From contig OZ017763.1 of NCBI GenBank assembly GCA_963969365.1, positions 1,550,001 through 1,614,000 on the forward strand: a stretch of 64,000 nt of DNA. The letters are read 5' to 3'. This document shows positions 1 to 12,600 of this stretch, piece after piece. Source of the DNA: Asterochloris sp. CNOR1. Lineage: Eukaryota > Chlorophyta > Trebouxiophyceae > Trebouxiales > Trebouxiaceae. Position 1 is the stretch's first letter; each line of letters begins with the position of its first letter. The notes under the pieces are model-generated. The model was not told where the DNA came from. It searched no databases and saw only the letters and a list, made by a program, of their open reading frames with translations. A program made the translations under genes and the position numbers.

Positions 1-685
1 GCCCTGCAATTGGGGGTTGGCTGGTTCACAGGCTGGTGCAAGCCCCCCTGCATGCAGCACATCTGCAAACAACCTGGAGTTAGCACCAGTACTGGCCCTG
101 GAGTTTAGGATGCAGCCGGGGCGGGAGCCACTCATGTCGAGGCTCTTTTTGTGAGCGGGTTTGACCTGACAAAATCGTCATGATGACGCAGGCCATGCAG
201 CTGCTCTGACTAGGTGGCACATGACCCAGACGTTGCTGTGCCTATGCGATGCTTGACGTCATTGGCTGTGCAGCTGACATGCTGAACCAGCTGCAGATCA
301 ACCAAATGCAGCTAGTTCGGCTATGTCATGCAGGAGGCTGTAAACCTGCTGAGTTAGCCAGTGAAGCAGCAGTAGGCAATTTTGGTTGCAGCTCAGGCAC
401 ATCATTGACAGCTGGGCCCTCTCTGAGAAAACCTGGGTGTTAAAGTCAACAGTCAGCTGTGCAGCACTCCCAGACCTAAGGTACTGCCGCTGCCTTGTGC
501 ATGATATGCAGCAGCTGACCCTGTGAATCACATCTGCCTCTTGACCATTCCGGAGTTTTCAGACTTAGCAGCATGACGATGACAGCAAACTCTGCCTACC
601 TGCCATATTGTCATGCTGTTGCCTGCCTCCCCACAAACAGACAGTAAGAGTGCAGCCCAGGGCACGACCGAGCAGCACAGCGTAC
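1..685. other. Presumed DNA2 intron at the left edge
   Basis: The minus-strand exon ending at 686 has the donor GTACGC. The following DNA2 block, a conserved Gly-Cys segment leading into the Walker B region, could not be found on the minus strand down to base 1. I see no other gene, RNA or repeat here that I can support. Confidence 0.45.
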
Positions 686-3600
686 CACTGGTGTTGTTGC
701 AGCTATCCTTTGCATGCCCGCCACGCTTTGGTCTGGGTGGTGCCTGGCCCCCATGACCCAGTCCCTCAGCTCTGGGTGCACACTGTCTGTGCGACCCAGG
801 CGCACAAAGGGCACCCCTGCAGGCAGTGCAGAGAAAGCTACCCTGCCCTGCACCTCACACTAAAGTCTACCACAAGTGTCACCATGCCCTGTGACTTAGC
901 AGCCTGCACGTGTTTCTGTCCACCTGCCATTCATCCCAGACTTCACAAGTGAGTGAGAGGCTCGAAGCATGAGAGTAGTTCACGTCTAGATGCGCCTTGC
1001 AAGACTGCTGGCCCACTAGCTGCTTTTGCTGTGCAGCTCAACCAGACTGGGTGCTCGCATACTGGCATCAGAGCCAGTTGAGGTGTTAGCAGGCAGTCAG
1101 CCTGGCATGGCAACGTCAGATACTGCTTTGTACAGGCGCACAATGGGTGCCCTTGCCCTCCCCAGGAACCCCGTCAGAGTCTGAACACTGCCACACCACC
1201 CCGACAGGGCATTCATCACTGTCTCAAGTCACCGCTCACCTGTGGCCTCCAGCTTGAGCAGAATGTTGTCCACAGCGCTGTTGGTGTAGGAGCTGATGAG
1301 CACGCGCCTGCCACGGGCGACCAGGGCACGCACGGCCTCCACAATCGTGCTGGTCTTCCCCGTGCCAGGCATGCCGATGATGAGGGCGTAGTCATGCGCG
1401 CGCAGCACGCTACAGCAGACGAACCCATGAGGGGTCAGTGAACTGCTCTGAATCACCATGCGAGGCAGGGATGTGTTTGATGGCGCAGATACACATGCAA
1501 ATGCACCGCAGCAGGCAACATCAAGACATCACAATGAACCTCAGTTCATTGGTCAGATTGCCCATACAAGGGAGGTGGGGCTGTGGTGACGCAGTCAGGC
1601 GCGCAAAGCACACTGCAGCAGGCAAGTTCAAGAGCCTTACGGCACATGGGATTGCTGCTAGGTGTTGTGAAACGACAGCTGCATAGTCAGGAGTGAGCAA
1701 CAACCTCCAATCAGGGCGGGGCAAGACTGAACAGCTGGATCTCTGCACAGCTGAGCACGGCGATAACATCAGGTGAGGGCATTCTGCATCAACAGCACAC
1801 TGCAGGGCAAGGGCAATGTGATACCCTGCGCTTTATATGACTGCGGTCAGAAAGAGAGACCCAGGGCCCCAGCCGCCCTCTGGTCCTTATTAGGACGATC
1901 AGCTGCCTGCAGCCGGTCGCAAACCGCCTCTAGGATGTGTGCCATCCAGCCAGTCAAACTCACTGCATGACAGCTGCCCTCTGGTCCTCATTCAGCCGGT
2001 GCAGATCCGGCAAGCATGTACCATCTCTGACTGCCACCAGCCTGCCGTCACAGGCCCCCAACGCTGGCTGCTGGGGTCTGGCAATATTGGCACTGCTGCT
2101 TATACCTGTGCCTGCTGCTGTGCCGCTGCCGGTGCCTGCACTGCCTGCTGCAGCCACATCAGCTGTGCCTGTGGTGCTGGCTGCTACAGCTGCAGCTGCT
2201 GGCATACTGGGGCCTGGCTTGGGAGCTTCCAGGTCAATCACAAGCTGGCGCAGGCGCTGTGCAGGGCCCTCACTGGCCTGCATGAGGCCTGCAGGCAGCA
2301 TCAGCTGGCTTGCAGAAAGGGTCTCCCTCGCGACACGGGGCTCCTTACTGCGTGACAGCGTGAGACCGGTCAGCCACATCAGCTGCACTGCACCAGAGCC
2401 ACCCGCCTGCCTGCCCTCATTGGCCTGGTGCTGCAGGCAACATCTGCTGCTTTGTGAGGCAGAGGTCTGTCTGAAAGCAAGCAGAGTTCTTGCTGGCCGG
2501 CATGAGACCTGCAGGCAATAGCACAAGACCCTATACACCCCAGGCAATAGCTTTCTTCTGCAGCTGCATGTAGACTGAGGCTGCAATACACACTAGACAC
2601 AGCAACCAGGGTGCCACAACCTCCCTGATTCATTGATATGACACAATGTGTACGCCTGCAACTCTCGGCTGCAGCTGCTCCTGTTGTCTCCTTGCTGCCA
2701 ACACGCTCCGACAGCATTCATGTCGTTGGGTGGTATGCTGTTGTTACCTCACTCAGCCGACACAGCACAAGGCAGCTGCAGCAAATGCACCCTCCAGATA
2801 CCCTAGAGCTGCAGCCACTGTCCTTCCTGTCTGCCTGTACATGCATCAATGGCGGCACGTCCTCACCAAGCAGGTTTCCGCGCAGCTGCACGTAGACTGA
2901 AGCCACCTCGTCACGATCCAAGCGCCAGCGGATCAGGGGTGAGGTCATGGCCTCCCGCAAAGGTTTCTGGAGGGTCAGCACCAGCAGCTCAGCGTCCACG
3001 CTGTGCACCACGGGGCGCGCCACACATGCATGCAGGCCTGCAGCCTCACATGAGACAGTGAGGATCTTGGCAGCTGCATGTTGCAGGGATGGTTGCAGCT
3101 GTCTGGAGCATGCAGCCCTGCAGCAAGCGTTACTGGATGGTCAGCACCAGCAGCTCAGCGTCCATGCTCTGCACAATCTGGGGAACCATCAGCACTGCGG
3201 CTGCACATGGGCCGACCTGGAGTGTTGGCTCCAAAGCTGTCTGGAGAGTGCAAACAAGCAGAAGCTTTTCTGGTGTCAGCACCAGCAGCTCAGAGTCCAC
3301 GCTGTGCGCATGGCAGGGCACGCCTGACATGTCTGCAACAATGGTTTGAGTCAGGCCAATAGTGCACTGAGTGAGTGGATGCAGCTGAAGGCGGTCAGCC
3401 TGTGTGATCCTCCCACGCCTGTAGCCCTGCAGCAGATGGGAAGGGAGCGCCAGCACCTGCTGTGCCACAAGGACACCGCACTGTGCTTGACAGGCAGCGC
3501 TAAACTAGCTGCAGCCCTGGAAAGCAAAGCTTAGCATCCACACTGTGCATAAAATGGCCTGTCACACATTCCCTCAGGCCTGCCATGACAAGACAGCCCA

Positions 3601-6600
3601 CAGCAGGCTGAAACAAAGGCTGCCACTGGGCACAGGGCTTCCACAGATAGTCCATGTACAGGCCGGCTTGAGCACAGCCAGGTCTCCTGCACAACATCTG
3701 ATCGAGTCTGCTGCCTTTAGGTGCTGGCCCAATATGGGCTGCAGACCGCTCACCTTCGATGCTGAGCACTGCCATGTCCCCTGCAGCAAAGCCGCCGTCG
3801 GCCAGGCTCCTGCTGCTCTGGCTGGGCCTGGATGCTGCAGGTGCATGACGTCGGAAGGTGTACAGCTGACCCTGCTTGGGGTGGGGGCGACATTCCACTA
3901 GGGAGAGGGCAGCCAGGCAGCGTCCAGCCAGCTCCCGAGTCCTCCCTGCGTGGATGTGCCCAGGGTTTGGTCAAGGTCTGCATTCATTCCAACAGGGAGC
4001 ACAGGCAGACGACCCCAGCCAGCACCTGCGCTCTCCCTGCGTGCAGCAACAGGGCAGTGACCAGGTAGAGGGATGAGGTGCTTCCCTTCAAGCAATCTGC
4101 TGCACGCTGCTGCTGCACATTCTGTTGTGCACAGTTAAAGTAGAGCTTCATTCCCTGACAGCACAACCCACCGGTTCTGCTCCAGACCTCAGCCTAGGCC
4201 CCTGCCCCTGCAAGAGCCACAAGTGTGCTGGTTTCCTACTGTTCATTGGTCGCCCACCAGTCATGCTTAAGATCTCTTGCACCTGGCTTCTCGGTGATTT
4301 AGGTTTGAGAGCCCACCTGTCATGCTCCAGATCTCAGCTCGCTTCTGGGTCAGCCCCGACTCTTCAAGAGCCACCAGGTGGTACCAGTGGGCAAAGAAGG
4401 CAGCGTGCTGTGCTGAGAGGTGGCCTGTGCGCTCCCGGAAGACCTCCCCCATCCCAGCAGACTCCGCGTCGCCCTGCTCCATGCCCTGCAGGCAGGACGG
4501 TCCAAATTCTTGCATATCAGCTGCTTCCAGAATGGGTTGTGAGCTCTTTGTCATAGGCAGCTCAGTGTGTGCATGCCACCCCTCCAGCCCTGCAGACCCA
4601 GCTGAGAACATGGCTGTGCTGGCTGTACACACACCTCACACATGGGAGAGACCTGCCGGATTTGGAGGGCACCCCATGGCTGGAAGTTCCTTTGCTGAGA
4701 GGGTCATGCAGCTGAAGTCAGGTGAGGGCTGACTGTGGACCAGGCAAGCAGGTGGTTTCATGCGGTGGCTCCATAAGGCCACTCAGGTGCCACCACACAG
4801 CGTGCACATGAACAGGCGGAGCGCAGGCTGCACACGAACAGGCCACATAGAAGCGTGTTACGCTCCCTGATATGCGTCACACCAGCGCACCTTGTGAACT
4901 AACGTGCAGGCTGCCACTTGAAAGCAGCGGGCACACTTGCGCTCGTCGCGGAGCAGTGGGGGCAGGGCAGCACCGGGGGCCATGTGGGCAGCCAGCAGGT
5001 TGCGCTGCTGCAAGAGGGCCTGCAGGGGAAGAGCAGAACCTGGTTGGCGCCTGTAGCTCGATTGCGTCGGGGGACTGTGCGCCACTCTGGTGTGCAGAGG
5101 CCAGCATTGCAGAGGCGCTGCTTGAACCAGGGCCTGCAGTGACACAGCATGGCTGCTACCTGAGCGTGTGTGCTCAGCCAGGAGTTCAAGCATTGCCCTT
5201 GGGCAGGATGAGTTGCAACAGGGGCCCCTTGCTCACTTCACCGCCTCAGGATCTTACCACGCCATATGAGGCGCAGCTCCGCTGCAAGGCTGCAAACAGT
5301 CCCCTGCTTGCCTGGATGGTGAGGTGGTGGTAGGGTATCAGCTTAGGGTCCCGGCTCCCCAGGTAGTGCAGCAGCCCAGCGTCCACCTGCCGCCCATAGC
5401 GCTCTGACATCAGCAGCAGGTACAGCTGCACCTGCAGCCGGCAGACCTTCCTTTGACAGGTTGGTTGACAGTAGCAGCATGTCGCATGGACAGCACCAAC
5501 AGCAGGTGCAGCCGACAGGCACTGCTGCAACAAGCGTGGCGCCAGATCGTGCCCACCTGCGCTTCATGACTCTCGTGTGGCTTGCCTGTCTTCAGCTCCC
5601 AAGGCACAATGGCCGTCCTTGGCTGGGCAGGACGGCAAGCCCAACCCTGAAAACCAGCGTCCTGCAGAACAGGGCAGGCTGCATCTGTCAACTTGACTGG
5701 GCCTAGAGCATCAAGCTGGCTCCACAGACCTGCTGACTGCACAGCAAATGGCAGGTTGCTCAGCACACGACCCAGAGAACCAAAGCGGACTGAGGTTATG
5801 CTGGGGCCTGAAGTAGGCAGCACGGGCAGAGAGACCACAGCTCACCTGCCCAGGCAGCCTCACATCCAGCGAGGCGTCAATCATCCCCTTCAGCCCATAC
5901 TTGGGGGCCCACACGCTCTCCTCGATGTCCACGACTTGCTGAACACACAGGGGCTGCTGGCTGGCCCCCATCTGTGGCCGCTGCAGCTGAGCGGCAGCCT
6001 CAGGGCCAGGGGCTGACCGCAGGAAGCGCTTGACCCAGGAGAGGATGCTGGGAATGGCCTGCTGCAGGCGAGCCATTGCCTACAGCCAGTGGAGCACACA
6101 GATTGACTATGATCAAGCAATGTGTGGTCCCTGCATATGCGCTTGACCCAGGTGGGGGGTTAGGATTTAGCGAGCAAAGCATTTGGGGTGGCGGCAGCCT
6201 CAGAGCCAAGGGGTATTTGCAGAAAGCGCAAAAAAGACCCCAGGAGGGAAATATGAGGGATGACCTGCTGCAGACAGGCCATCCCGTCCGGCGCAGACAC
6301 TGAGGGAGCCTGAGTGGCCCAGGGCTGCCTGTGCCACCTGCCACAGTCTACACGTCTGGCAGAAGGTCTGGACCCCATCGGCCCCTGTGTCAGGCCCAAC
6401 TCCCAGCACCCTGACCTGACCGAGGCCTCAGCAGCAGTGCAGGCAGGCACCCCTGAAGCGAGCCTCACCGTGTGGTCTGCCAAACCGGCCACCATCTGCA
6501 GCCATCTGTGAACTAGCAAAATGGGAAGCTGAGCCACATGGCCGGCACTGTCAACCTCACCCCATACCCTCCAGCCCATGTGTGACACAGCAGACTGCAA

Positions 6601-9600
6601 CGTATGGCATGACACACTAAAAGCCTAGCACACCTCACCGTCTGCTCTGTCAGTCCGACCTCCAGGAGCTTGTCAGCCATCCTGGCTATGATGCGCTGTG
6701 CTTCTGCCTGCATGCTGCCCATGCTGGCCAAGCGCTGGAGCAGGGCCACCTGCAGCAGGGGACAGGTCAGCTCAGGCCCCAACATGTATTGAGCACCTGG
6801 TGAGGCAAGTTGCCGGTGCCTGCATGCTGCCGGTGGTTGCCGACCAGTTCAGCAGCGTCACCTTCAGCACAGGAGGAGCCACATGTTCAGTCAAGTCGCA
6901 GGGGTGCACCATGCAACTGCCAGCATGCTTGCTGAGCTAGTCAATTGCTGCAGCATTGCCTGCTGCAGTAGGAGATGTCTGCTCAGGCCGCTGCATTCAG
7001 CATGCTGCTGATGCGCAGCCATGGCCAGCTGTGCAGGCCAGGTGCTTCAGCAGCGCCACCTGCGGCAGGACACAAGTCAGCTGCACATGGGCTGCCAAGC
7101 CTTTGCATGTGACCGTGCTGTGCAGGTTGAAGTCCCTTCTCCTTCCAGTCGACTGAGCATGCTGAAGCAGACATGGGGTTAGCATGGTAACACTTGAACG
7201 CTCAGCAGCGCCTGACTGCCCCACCGCTGCTGCTGCCCTCACAACTTCCCAACAACAGCTGCCAGATAGATGCCGTTGCGCACTTGGAGGGGTTTGAGAG
7301 CCTAGTTGCCGCTGCTGGCCCTCAAGCAGCACTGCAAGCCCAAAAAATGCAAACCCGCAGAAATTACAGGCTTGCCTGGGGCAGCCTTGCGGCGGCTGAA
7401 GCCGCTCGCAAAGGTGCTTCACTCCCACAGAACGCGTCCAAGTCTGACCTGGAACAGCTCATGCAGCAGTGTCCCCTCCACAGCCTTGTCGCTGCTGCTG
7501 CCCCCGAATCGCTCCTCGAGGATAGACTGACGGGGGCAGCGCATGCTGCCGCTGATGCGCGTGCCAGACAGCAGCAGGTCAGGGTGCAGCACCAGGAAAC
7601 CTGCAGGGTTTCCAAAAATTTGCTGCTGTTTGTTGCCCTTGCTGCGGTGCACATCCTCGACAGCAGCTGACTTTCAAACATGGAGTCGCACTTGAATCGG
7701 ACGGATGGGGCATGCTACCGCTCATGTGCATGGACTGGCAGCAGGCAGGGTGCAGTGCACCAGGAGAGACCCTGCCCAGAAGGGAAGTTCCCTAGTAACA
7801 TAAACAAGGCAGGCAGTCAGACTTTGGCAGGATGGTGCTGCCTTCATGCCACCAAGTCAGCACGAGTCGGCTCGTTGCACTGACAGAGCTGCCTGACAGG
7901 TGCAGTTGCAGTCGCGCCCTCAAGCAGAGAGCCGACAGACATGCAGACAGCACAACACCGACGGGGCCCACCTGACTGGTAGTCGCAGGTGGCATGCCAC
8001 TGCCCCTCATGCATCTGAGCGTCTGCCAGGACGTTGACTGCATCGCCTGCCCTCGCAGGGGTGTCCGCCCACCCGTGCAGCAGGTGCAGGGTCAGCAGCT
8101 GGCCCCCGCGTGTGTTGCGCAGCAGCAGCATCCTCTCAGATGGGCTGTCACTGACCTCCAGCACCATGTGGTGTACCAGGTCACGATCCCCCAGCAGGGG
8201 TTCTACCTGTAGGCAAGACACAACCTGAGGTTTTATGTTGACCCATTCTTGTGGTGACGGCACCATGCTGTGCACAACCTCCCACGTTTCCAGCAGGAGT
8301 TCTGACTGCAGGCATGGGCAGCATTTGAATTGGCAGTTGGTCCATTGTTGCTGCTCTAGCAGTGGCTCTGCCTGCAGGCAGGGGAGCAAAGAGGTTGGGC
8401 TGGCCGTGTCAATCTTGGTCTGTGTTGCTGTACGATGCTGCAAACTGCTTTGTTCATGATGCATCAGCCCGCAACATCCCTAGCAGGGGCTGTGCCTGTG
8501 GGCATGAGACAGCATATTGGGCTGGCTGAAGGTGACTCGCTGGTGTATGCTGCTGTGGGCATCATCTGTATCAGGTTGCAATCCCCCCAGCAGGGCCTCT
8601 GCCTGCAGGCGTGAGATCATCTTATGAGGCTTCCAAAGGTCATCAGCCTGAGGACCCGTTGAAGCCAGCAGTGTTATTGCGTGGGGATGTCAAGCGGCCT
8701 CAGATGGCAGAGCGGCAACCTGTGTGTCAGCTGTCGGGCCACAGCCACCAGCCTGAGGCTGTCATCATGCAACCGCAGCAACAAAGCGCATCAGGCAGAG
8801 CCATGTGCAGAGTCGGCTTTGCAGCAAGCAGGATGTCTGTGTCTGTCAAAGGATCAACTAAATGCATATCGCTGCTGACATGATACTGCAGCAGACTCAA
8901 ACTACTGGCGGCCCAGAATTCGCTGCTTGAATTTTTGGAGAGATCCCTGTCTTCCCTGAGCGCTTTGGGCTGGCTGACCTGCTGAAGCAGCCCGTGCACC
9001 TGATGGACCACTCTTGTGCTGTGTCCAGCAGGTATCTCTGCACCAAGAGCTGCAGCGTCTGGCTTGCCCATACGTAAGACTGCTGCTGGTGCAGCGGCTG
9101 CTGAAGTGGCTTTGCACTGGCTAGAAGGTGAGCAGCCCCACACGCCTGTGAGACCACCGCAGGTCTCCCAGAGCACACCAGCCCCTGCACCATTTGGCTA
9201 GCCTGGCGAGGCAGCACAGTCCCCCAGCTTCTGAGTGCCGGCACGCACCTGAGAGACCGGCCCTGCGCTGGCTGCAGCGGGGGTCTGCACAGGTCCATGC
9301 AGCGTCTTGCTGGCCTGCAGCTGCTGGCTGGCACGCTGTGAAGCCTGCTGGTGGTGGCTGTGGCCGCTGGGGCCAGGTGGCCCTGCCGCAGCCGGAATCC
9401 CTGCTCCACGCGGGGCATCTGCTGCGGCCAGCAGCTGCGCCAGCTCTGCCTCAAAGGCCTCCTCATCCCCAAACGCATTAGCTCCGAATCCATCATCCAG
9501 GATCCCAGCCACAGGGCCGCCTGCCTGCACCTGCTCCCGCTGCTGCAGCTGAAGCTGCTGTGCAGCCGCATGCACTGCCTCCTGCTGCAGGGACGAAGCA

Positions 9601-12600
9601 CCAGCAGTGCCTGCTGCAGCCTGGGCCCCTGACAGCTCGGGGCTGCCCCGCCTGCTGGCGCACTGCGCAGCGCCTGAGTCGCGCTCTGTGGGTGCCTGGA
9701 GCACCCCTCCCGGCCCAGGCCCTGATGCCTGCACGGGAGGGTCCGCCCCGGCCAGCACTGTTCCTCCCGTAGGGGCCTGCGTTCCGCTGCCTGCCTGCAC
9801 GCCTGCCCCTCCTGGTGCCTGGGCGCTGCTGCCCTCCCGGCCGGCAGCCGGCAGCCTCAGCTTGGCCTGAAACGCAAGCTCAGCCTGCTCCATCTGAGCG
9901 GCCATCTGCAGATCCACCTCATCTGACATGTCGTCCACGTCAGGCGGGCCGCTGAGGATGCCGCTCCCCACCTGACTGCTGCCACCACTGCCGGGGTGGG
10001 CAGGCCCAGGCAGGTCTGCCTTTGCCAGCATGCCAGTGGCCGGATGGCTGGCGCTGCGGCTGCTAGGATGAGCGGGTCCCGGCAGGGGCCCTTGTGCTAG
10101 CCTCCCAATACCATTGTGGCTGCTGGGTACGGCAAACCCTCCATGGCCTGCCTCAGCCAGCACTCCGCTGCCCAGCTGGCCATCGCCGTGACTGCCAGGG
10201 TGGGCAGGCACAGAAGGGACAGCCTTGGCAAGCACTCCACTGCCCGCCTGGGTGCCAAGGCGGCGGCCAGAAAGTGGCTGGCCGGCCTCAGGCAGCACAG
10301 GGGCTGTGCAGTGCTGCGCGGGAGCAGCCAGCAGGTGCCCCAGGCTGCCAGCCTCTGCCTGCTGGCGGCCCCCGTGCAGGCTGCCTTCCGGGCATGCCAG
10401 GTCTGAGCGCTGCGCTACTCGCCGGGCAGCTGGCCCCACCACAGGCGCTGCCTCACTAGTCGGGCCACGCTGCAGCTGCTGTGTCTGCTGGGGCAGCTGT
10501 GCTGGCCCAGCTGCCTGCCTCTGCGTGTCCGACCTGGCTTGGGGGCCAGGCACGATGGCGCGCATCTCTGCAGCTGCTGATGAGCCCCTGTGCCCAGCAT
10601 CAGGGTGGCCTGCTGCAGCGCACTGCCCAGCAGCACCTGATGGGAGAGCTGCCCTGCACACCCCAAGCCCATGTTGGGTGGGCCCAGATGCCTCAGCATG
10701 GTGGTGAGGCATGCCCACGGGGTGCTCTGGCATGGGCACCTGCTGCTGCTGCTGCCGCTGCTGCAGCTCAGCAGCTGAGGGAGCACCAGCTGTAGCACCA
10801 GCACCAGCGCCCAGGGTTGGGCTGCCACCCCCTGCCAAGTGCTGCGGCAGTGCAGCTGTGGGATGTGCAGCGCCATCAGCACCCTGGCCTGAGCTGCTCT
10901 CACCTGCTAGCTCTGCCTGCACTGACCGTGTCTGCACTAGCAGCTCCACCTGCAGGCCACCATAGAAATGATCAGACCATGATCAGAGCTGGTGGCAGTA
11001 CCGGCTGATAACAGCAGGTGTGTCTGCACCCAGAGCTCCACCTGCATCGCCATATCTGACAAATTAGAAGGTCGGCAGGAAGCAGCTGAGCTGCCACGCC
11101 AGGTTGTGCAGGCAAGCTTACTGCCGAATGAAGGCTGCAGTCTCTGTGCAGAGGCAGTGCCTGTCAGATATAAGCAAGGCTGTGCTGTGTGCATCTGTCT
11201 GAGTCAGCAATGGCTGCGGTGTGCAGAGCCAGCGGCAGGTGTGCAACCAGCAAGAGCTGGCAGCTTGTGCTTCCAGGCAGGCGATGAAGCTTTCTTATAT
11301 GTCTCTGTTGCATGGTCCAGCAGCCCAGCAGGGCAATGCCTCCACAACAAAAACAACCTCACAACAGACCCCAACACAACAGGATCCAGCAAAATCCTGC
11401 TGGCCAGCGTTGTGGTCAAAAGGCGTTGACCTTGGGACAATGTTGTCCAAATCGCTCTAGAACACACCTGACTCACAGCGCGCAGCAGAGAGAATGCTGC
11501 AGTGACCCCTCTCTGTCAGGGTTCTCACCTGGTCCAGCAGCTCCAGCAGGGCAGTTTTCTTCTTGCGTGCGAGCGCCCGCCTGCCACTGCCCGACACAGA
11601 GCGCCGCCTCTGCAGGCACCACGCAGCGCCATTGACCTGCTCTGGCATAGCAGAGGGTGTGTGCTGATGCAGGCTGCATCTTGACTGATGCCTGCGTCCC
11701 CACATGCCATGCATGCCTTTCCAGTCAGTAGCAGGTGCCTGCTGCTGAAGAGGGTCTGGAGCAGCTGGTATGACAAGCAAAAGCTGGCTCAACCTCTCCA
11801 GGATGAACCTACAACTGCTTTTAGTATCTGGGCACCCCAGATCACCTTCCACTCCTTTGCTGCGTGACAGCCCATGCTTGCAAGCTGGGTCATGCACCGG
11901 GGGCAGCGCCTCCTCCGATGAGGGTCTCGGTGCAGCTGAGTCAGAGCACAGACTCTTATGCGACATGTACACCCCACAGCCAGGCGGTGCTGCGCTCACC
12001 TGAAGGCTGCGCCTGCCTCGCTGCCCCAGGTCGCCCTTGACTACGCTCCTGGGGACACTGCAGGCAGCGAAGGCTAAGGTTTTGGTGGGTAGACTCTAGA
12101 CCCCAGGAGGCAAACAAGGTGGTGGAGAGGCTCAGCAGCACCTGACTCTCTGCAGCCAGAAGCTGATGTGTGCAGCACAGAACCCATGCCTGTCCATGTG
12201 TAGAGACAGACTTCATGACACAACTGCAGCTCTGCGTCTTGGTAGTGGATTGGTAGTGACTGCCTCCTGAAGCTCCCATGTCGTACCTGGCCGGCATCTG
12301 TACTTGAAAGGGCTCAACTGGGGGACGGCCCAACTCTCAACCTGCAGCAGAGCCAGAAGGGGTGTGCCAGGCCAGCCCCCCACCTGTTGCTCAGCCGCCT
12401 CAGCGGGCGACTGGCAAGCGAGCCTCCAGGTGTCCCCTGCAGCGGCGTCCCACTCGAGCCTGGCAGGCTGGCACCCACTGCTGCAGCGGGCAGCGCTTCT
12501 GGCAGGGCCATTGAGCCCCCCCACATGCCCTCCAGTGCCCTGCAGGGGAGCAGACCACTCAGCAGATGTTCTGCCTCAGCACTTTAGGAGAGAGGCCAGT

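Noticed and set aside
1960-2586. Independent 208-codon minus-strand gene
   Set aside because: Its 3' half is the DNA2 exon 2288-1964 (ending [10 protein letters not shown]); the rest is intron that happens to stay open.
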